Source: Erysipelotrichaceae bacterium
GTDB taxonomy: Bacteria; Bacillota_I; Bacilli_A; Erysipelotrichales; Erysipelotrichaceae
NCBI GenBank assembly: GCA_029101345.1
Contig: JAQXQU010000017.1
Span: 18,527-82,526, forward strand
Length of the DNA: 64,000 nucleotides
Direction of reading: 5' to 3'
Shown: piece by piece, positions 61,200 through 64,000 of the stretch
Layout: every line of letters begins with the position of its first letter
How positions within the stretch are numbered: position 1 is the stretch's first letter
Notes under the pieces: model-generated
Database searches by the model: none
Told to the model about the DNA's origin: nothing
What the model saw: the letters and a program-made list of their open reading frames with translations, nothing else
Position numbers and translations under genes: made by a program

Positions 61200-61203
61200 A
61201 GCG

Positions 61204-62154
61204 ATGAAAAAAATCTATGTAATAGGCGGTGCAAATATCGACATCTTTGCACTAAGCAAAAAGGAAATCGTTCTTAGGGACTCGAATCCAGCTAGGATTG
61301 AACTGTCTTTTGGTGGTGTTGCTAGAAACATTGCAGAAAACCTCTGCCATTTGGAAGAAAGGCCAGTATTTGTATCAGCATTTGCCAATGATGCTTTTGG
61401 CAAAGTCCTCTTTGAGGATTGCCAGCGTTTGGGCATGGACCTGAAATACAGTGAGGTCATCGAAGGGGCTAGCAGTTCAATGTACCTAGCCAATCTCAAT
61501 TATGATCGTGATATGTATCTGGCAATGAATGACATGTCCATTGTGTCCGCAATAGATAAGAGCACAATTGACAAGCTGAATGCTGTAATAAATGATGATG
61601 ATTATGTCATTGCCGATACCAATCTTGACCAGGATGTCTACGAATATCTCTTCAAGACATTAAAAGGAAACAAGATTACTGATGCCATTTCTACCGCCAA
61701 GGCACCAAAGATTTTAAGAGTATTGGATAATATATCCATTTTGAAGATGAATAAGCTTGAAGCCGAATCCATCTGCGGAATGGAACTGGATAGCCAAATC
61801 AAATTTGTTTCCCTTTTGAAGATGCTCAACCAGAAGGGTGTCCAGGAAGTTCTGGTAACAGACAAGGATGGACTCTATATTGGCATCACAGGCAAAGTCT
61901 ATCACTATCGTCATGATGCCTATAACCGCAACGTTGCCAATGTGACGGGAGCTGGTGATTGCCTTCTGGCAGCATATTCCTATTCAAGGTTTCACAATGC
62001 TTCCATAGAGAGCGCTGCAGTTATGGGATTGGTTTCGGCTGTGCTTACAGTAGCCAGTCCAAAATCTGTTGCCGGCATACGCAAATCGGATATCAGGGAA
62101 GCGTTAGCGAATATTGGTATTACTGGAGGAATTATTTATGAATATCAGAACTAA
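61204..62154 (+). CDS. psuK: PfkB-family sugar kinase, probably pseudouridine kinase
   Basis: 316 residues of the ribokinase fold. IGGANIDIFA near the start, SFGGVARNIAENL as first PfkB signature, and VTGAGDCLLAA as the second with catalytic Asp. Paired with psuG, it should phosphorylate pseudouridine to its 5'-phosphate. The start ATG 61204 follows TATAAT (61191-61196) by seven bases; this -10 overlaps the preceding stop. It overlaps psuG by 17 bases. Confidence 0.88.
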   Translation: MKKIYVIGGANIDIFALSKKEIVLRDSNPARIELSFGGVARNIAENLCHLEERPVFVSAFANDAFGKVLFEDCQRLGMDLKYSEVIEGASSSMYLANLNYDRDMYLAMNDMSIVSAIDKSTIDKLNAVINDDDYVIADTNLDQDVYEYLFKTLKGNKITDAISTAKAPKILRVLDNISILKMNKLEAESICGMELDSQIKFVSLLKMLNQKGVQEVLVTDKDGLYIGITGKVYHYRHDAYNRNVANVTGAGDCLLAAYSYSRFHNASIESAAVMGLVSAVLTVASPKSVAGIRKSDIREALANIGITGGIIYEYQN

Positions 62155-63046
62155 TGAAGAAGTAAGATTGGCATTGGAGGAAGGGAGACCGGTTGTTGCG
62201 CTTGAGTCGACAATCATTTCCCATGGCATGCCTTATCCCCGCAATGTGGAAACTGCTCTGAATGTCGAAAGAATCATCAGGGAAAATGGAGCAGTCCCAG
62301 CTACAGTAGGCATCATTGATGGTGTTGGCGTTGTTGGAATGACGGAAGACGAAATTGAAGAATTTGGAAAAAGAGGGGGAATTGCCAAAGTATCCAGAAG
62401 GGATCTGCCTATTATCGTTGCTAAAAAGGCCTGGGGTGCAACCACTGTTGCAACAACAATGATCTTAGCCAATATGGCAGGCGTTGAAATCTTTGTAACT
62501 GGCGGCATTGGTGGTGTGCATCGCGGAGCAACAGAAACAATGGATATTTCTGCTGATCTTCAGGAATTGGCACATACAAATGTCTCTGTCATCTGTGCAG
62601 GTGCAAAGGCCATTCTGGATATTCCTCTGACTTTGGAATATCTTGAAACTTTTGGTGTCCCGGTTCTTGGCTATCAGACTGATGATTTCCCTGCTTTCTA
62701 TACTAGAAGCAGTGGTGTCAAGGTTGAATATCGTGCAGATTCCCCACTTGAAGTTGCCGAAATCATCAAGGCTAAACGGGAAATGAAACTGGATGGTGGA
62801 GTTCTGATTGGCAACCCAATTCCAGAAGAAGACTCACTTGATCCACAAATCATGAATGCAGCAATTGACAAGGCTCTGGCGTGCGCAAAGAAAGATGGCA
62901 TCAAAGGCAAGGAAGTAACTCCATATCTTTTAGCGAAAGTCAAGGATATTACCAACGACTCCAGCCTTGATTCAAACATCAAACTGGTTTATAACAATGC
63001 GAGACTCGGTGCACAGATTGCTTGCGAATTATGCAAGAATCGCTAA
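62138..63046 (+). CDS. psuG: Pseudouridine-5'-phosphate glycosidase
   Basis: Cleaves the C-glycosidic bond of pseudouridine 5'-phosphate to uracil and ribose 5-phosphate. ALESTIISHGMPYP near residue 21, the catalytic-Lys region and VTGGIGGVHRGA, and QTDDFPAFY are diagnostic. 302 residues from ATG 62138, with GGAGG nine bases upstream. Together with PsuK it forms a salvage pathway for pseudouridine released by RNA turnover. Confidence 0.95.
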   Translation: MNIRTNEEVRLALEEGRPVVALESTIISHGMPYPRNVETALNVERIIRENGAVPATVGIIDGVGVVGMTEDEIEEFGKRGGIAKVSRRDLPIIVAKKAWGATTVATTMILANMAGVEIFVTGGIGGVHRGATETMDISADLQELAHTNVSVICAGAKAILDIPLTLEYLETFGVPVLGYQTDDFPAFYTRSSGVKVEYRADSPLEVAEIIKAKREMKLDGGVLIGNPIPEEDSLDPQIMNAAIDKALACAKKDGIKGKEVTPYLLAKVKDITNDSSLDSNIKLVYNNARLGAQIACELCKNR

Positions 63047-63870
63047 TGGAACAGATTGATAGTCTCTATAGCAAACAGGATCTCATCAGCTTATTTACCA
63101 AAGTAGGCGTTAAGAAAGGCATGACACTTGAAGTTCATGCCTCTTTAAAAAGCTTCGGTCATGTCCTGGGTGGAAGTCAGACATTCAATGATGCGTTGAT
63201 TGAACTGCTCGGCTATAATGGAACAATCGTCATGCCACTTCATATGAGTGATCGAGGAGAACCTTCAAGGTTCATGTATCCTCCTGTTAATTTTTCACTG
63301 ATTGATGAATATCGAAATGGCATGCCGCCATTTGACAAGACAGATTCCGAAACAATCGGGATGTCTAAAATATATGAGAATCTAAGAAGAAGAAACAAGG
63401 CGGAAATGACTTCACATCCGGTTTATCCTTTTGTGGCTTATGGCAAATATGCCAAGATCCTATGTCAGGGATCTTCTTCAATACATGAACCATTCAATGA
63501 AAAATCCATAATTAAAAAGCTTTATGATTTAAAAGGCTATTGCCTATTGGCTGGTGTAGGTTTTGATAGTATGACAAGTCTTCACTTGGGTGAATATCTC
63601 GCCAATGCCAGACCATATATCATTGATGGAACCAGCATCAAGAAGGAAGATGGCAAATGCTGGACCAAGTTTCTGGATTTGGATATTGACAGTGATGATG
63701 GTTTTCTGGAGATTGGACAGCTTCTTGAAAGCAAGGGCTATGTTTCCTCACTGAAAGAAGGAAGCCTGGAACTGAAGCTAGTGCCAATCGAATATGCAGT
63801 AAAGGAAGCGATTGAATATTATCAAAAAAGATACCGCTACTATCGAGGTGATATTAGGGAACGCATCTGA
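63046..63870 (+). CDS. AAC(3)-like N-acetyltransferase (Antibiotic_NAT family)
   Basis: 274 residues of the aminoglycoside 3-N-acetyltransferase fold. EVHASLKSFGHVLGGSQ near the N-terminus and MPLHMSD, then SHPVYPFVAYG near the middle and LLAGVGFDSMTSLHLGE, fit the family. Such proteins occur in many chromosomes and need not act on antibiotics. I set the start at ATG 63046, which shares a base with the psuG stop (TAATG); in-frame starts at 63022 and 63031 have no ribosome site. Confidence 0.82.
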   Translation: MEQIDSLYSKQDLISLFTKVGVKKGMTLEVHASLKSFGHVLGGSQTFNDALIELLGYNGTIVMPLHMSDRGEPSRFMYPPVNFSLIDEYRNGMPPFDKTDSETIGMSKIYENLRRRNKAEMTSHPVYPFVAYGKYAKILCQGSSSIHEPFNEKSIIKKLYDLKGYCLLAGVGFDSMTSLHLGEYLANARPYIIDGTSIKKEDGKCWTKFLDLDIDSDDGFLEIGQLLESKGYVSSLKEGSLELKLVPIEYAVKEAIEYYQKRYRYYRGDIRERI

Positions 63871-63875
63871 ATAGA

Positions 63876-63908
63876 AGGCCCTGCCAGCTGGTGCTGGCTG
63901 GGCCTTTT
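63876..63908 (+). terminator. Terminator after the AAC(3)-like gene
   Basis: AGGCCC-T-GCCAGC pairs with GCTGGC-T-GGGCCT, a long stem with one T-T mismatch, followed by a T run. Confidence 0.92.
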
Positions 63909-63940
63909 TCCTCTTTTTGGAACTTTTTCCATTTTCCCTG

Positions 63941-63969
63941 TTGACTTCAGCGTCCGGATGGGGTAGTAT
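63941..63969 (+). promoter_or_regulatory. Strong promoter facing the right edge
   Basis: TTGACT (63941-63946) and TAGTAT (63964-63969), spaced 17 bases. The expected start is near 63977. The last bases (GCACCGC and GTGCGGT) look like one hairpin of an RNA or leader that continues outside the window. Confidence 0.7.
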
Positions 63970-64000
63970 GAATAGGCACCGCGCGAATGCAGTGCGGTCT

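Overview
The window is a densely packed bacterial chromosome segment of moderate-to-low G+C. It reads as a Bacillota (Firmicutes) genome, most likely of the Erysipelotrichales/Erysipelotrichaceae type. The evidence is a delta subunit of RNA polymerase, a two-ATPase ECF energising module, a DnaE-type polymerase, the comG pseudopilus operon, two tandem FemAB-like ligases, an N-terminally extended ribosomal protein L27 next to its processing protease Prp, and an htpG gene under a CIRCE operator. I cannot fix the genus from the sequence. I see no prophage, insertion sequence or CRISPR array; this is mainly core housekeeping DNA.

Layout. 1-5.2 kb: an unknown gene open at the left edge, an RlmI-like methyltransferase, and a patatin-thrC-thrB run. 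5.2-9.1 kb: hypB, a large Fe-S/flavin oxidoreductase, hypA. 9.1-10.8 kb: coaX and an ECF substrate-binding protein behind a structured leader. 10.8-12 kb (minus strand): nitroreductase, 5-formyl-THF cyclo-ligase, and the remnant of a GNAT acetyltransferase. 12-17 kb: DUF1934 protein, rpoE (delta), HAD phosphatase, ispF, ecfA1-ecfA2-ecfT-truA. 17-21.8 kb (minus): zinc-ribbon protein, tRNA-Thr, two FemAB ligases, cca, csp. 21.8-30.7 kb: peptidase S66, aldolase, polysaccharide deacetylase, WYL regulator, ispG, RlmCD-like methyltransferase, MFS transporter. 30.7-37 kb: dnaE, a two-component system, TrmN6-like methyltransferase, nucleotidyltransferase-fold protein. 37-39.7 kb: a lysine riboswitch driving an amino-acid ABC importer. 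39.7-44.6 kb: L21 leader, rplU-prp-rpmA-obg, ruvAB, rpmG, an MBL hydrolase. 44.6-48.7 kb: comGA-GG and efp. 48.7-53.3 kb: thioredoxin-reductase-like flavoprotein, S24 regulator, murG-murB-divIB. 53.4-54.2 kb: nine tRNA genes on the minus strand. 54.3-60.3 kb: nudC, htpG, ybeY-cdd-era-recO, an LppM-like lipoprotein. 60.3-64 kb: a penicillin-binding carboxypeptidase, psuK-psuG, an AAC(3)-like acetyltransferase, and a strong promoter facing the right edge.

Functional themes are cell-wall assembly (MurG, MurB, DivIB, FemAB pair, D,D-carboxypeptidase, deacetylase, LD-carboxypeptidase), translation and RNA modification, cofactor and vitamin uptake, MEP isoprenoid synthesis (ispF, ispG), and DNA uptake and repair (comG, ruvAB, recO).

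The most striking pattern is in the promoters. At least nineteen transcription units have a -10 hexamer ending 6-8 bases before the start codon, with no Shine-Dalgarno site in between, which predicts leaderless mRNAs. Genes inside operons and genes behind regulatory leaders use ordinary Shine-Dalgarno sites. Second-rank items are the hypB-oxidoreductase-hypA cassette with no hydrogenase genes nearby, an EF-P whose modifiable loop residue is methionine, and the untyped leader of coaX.
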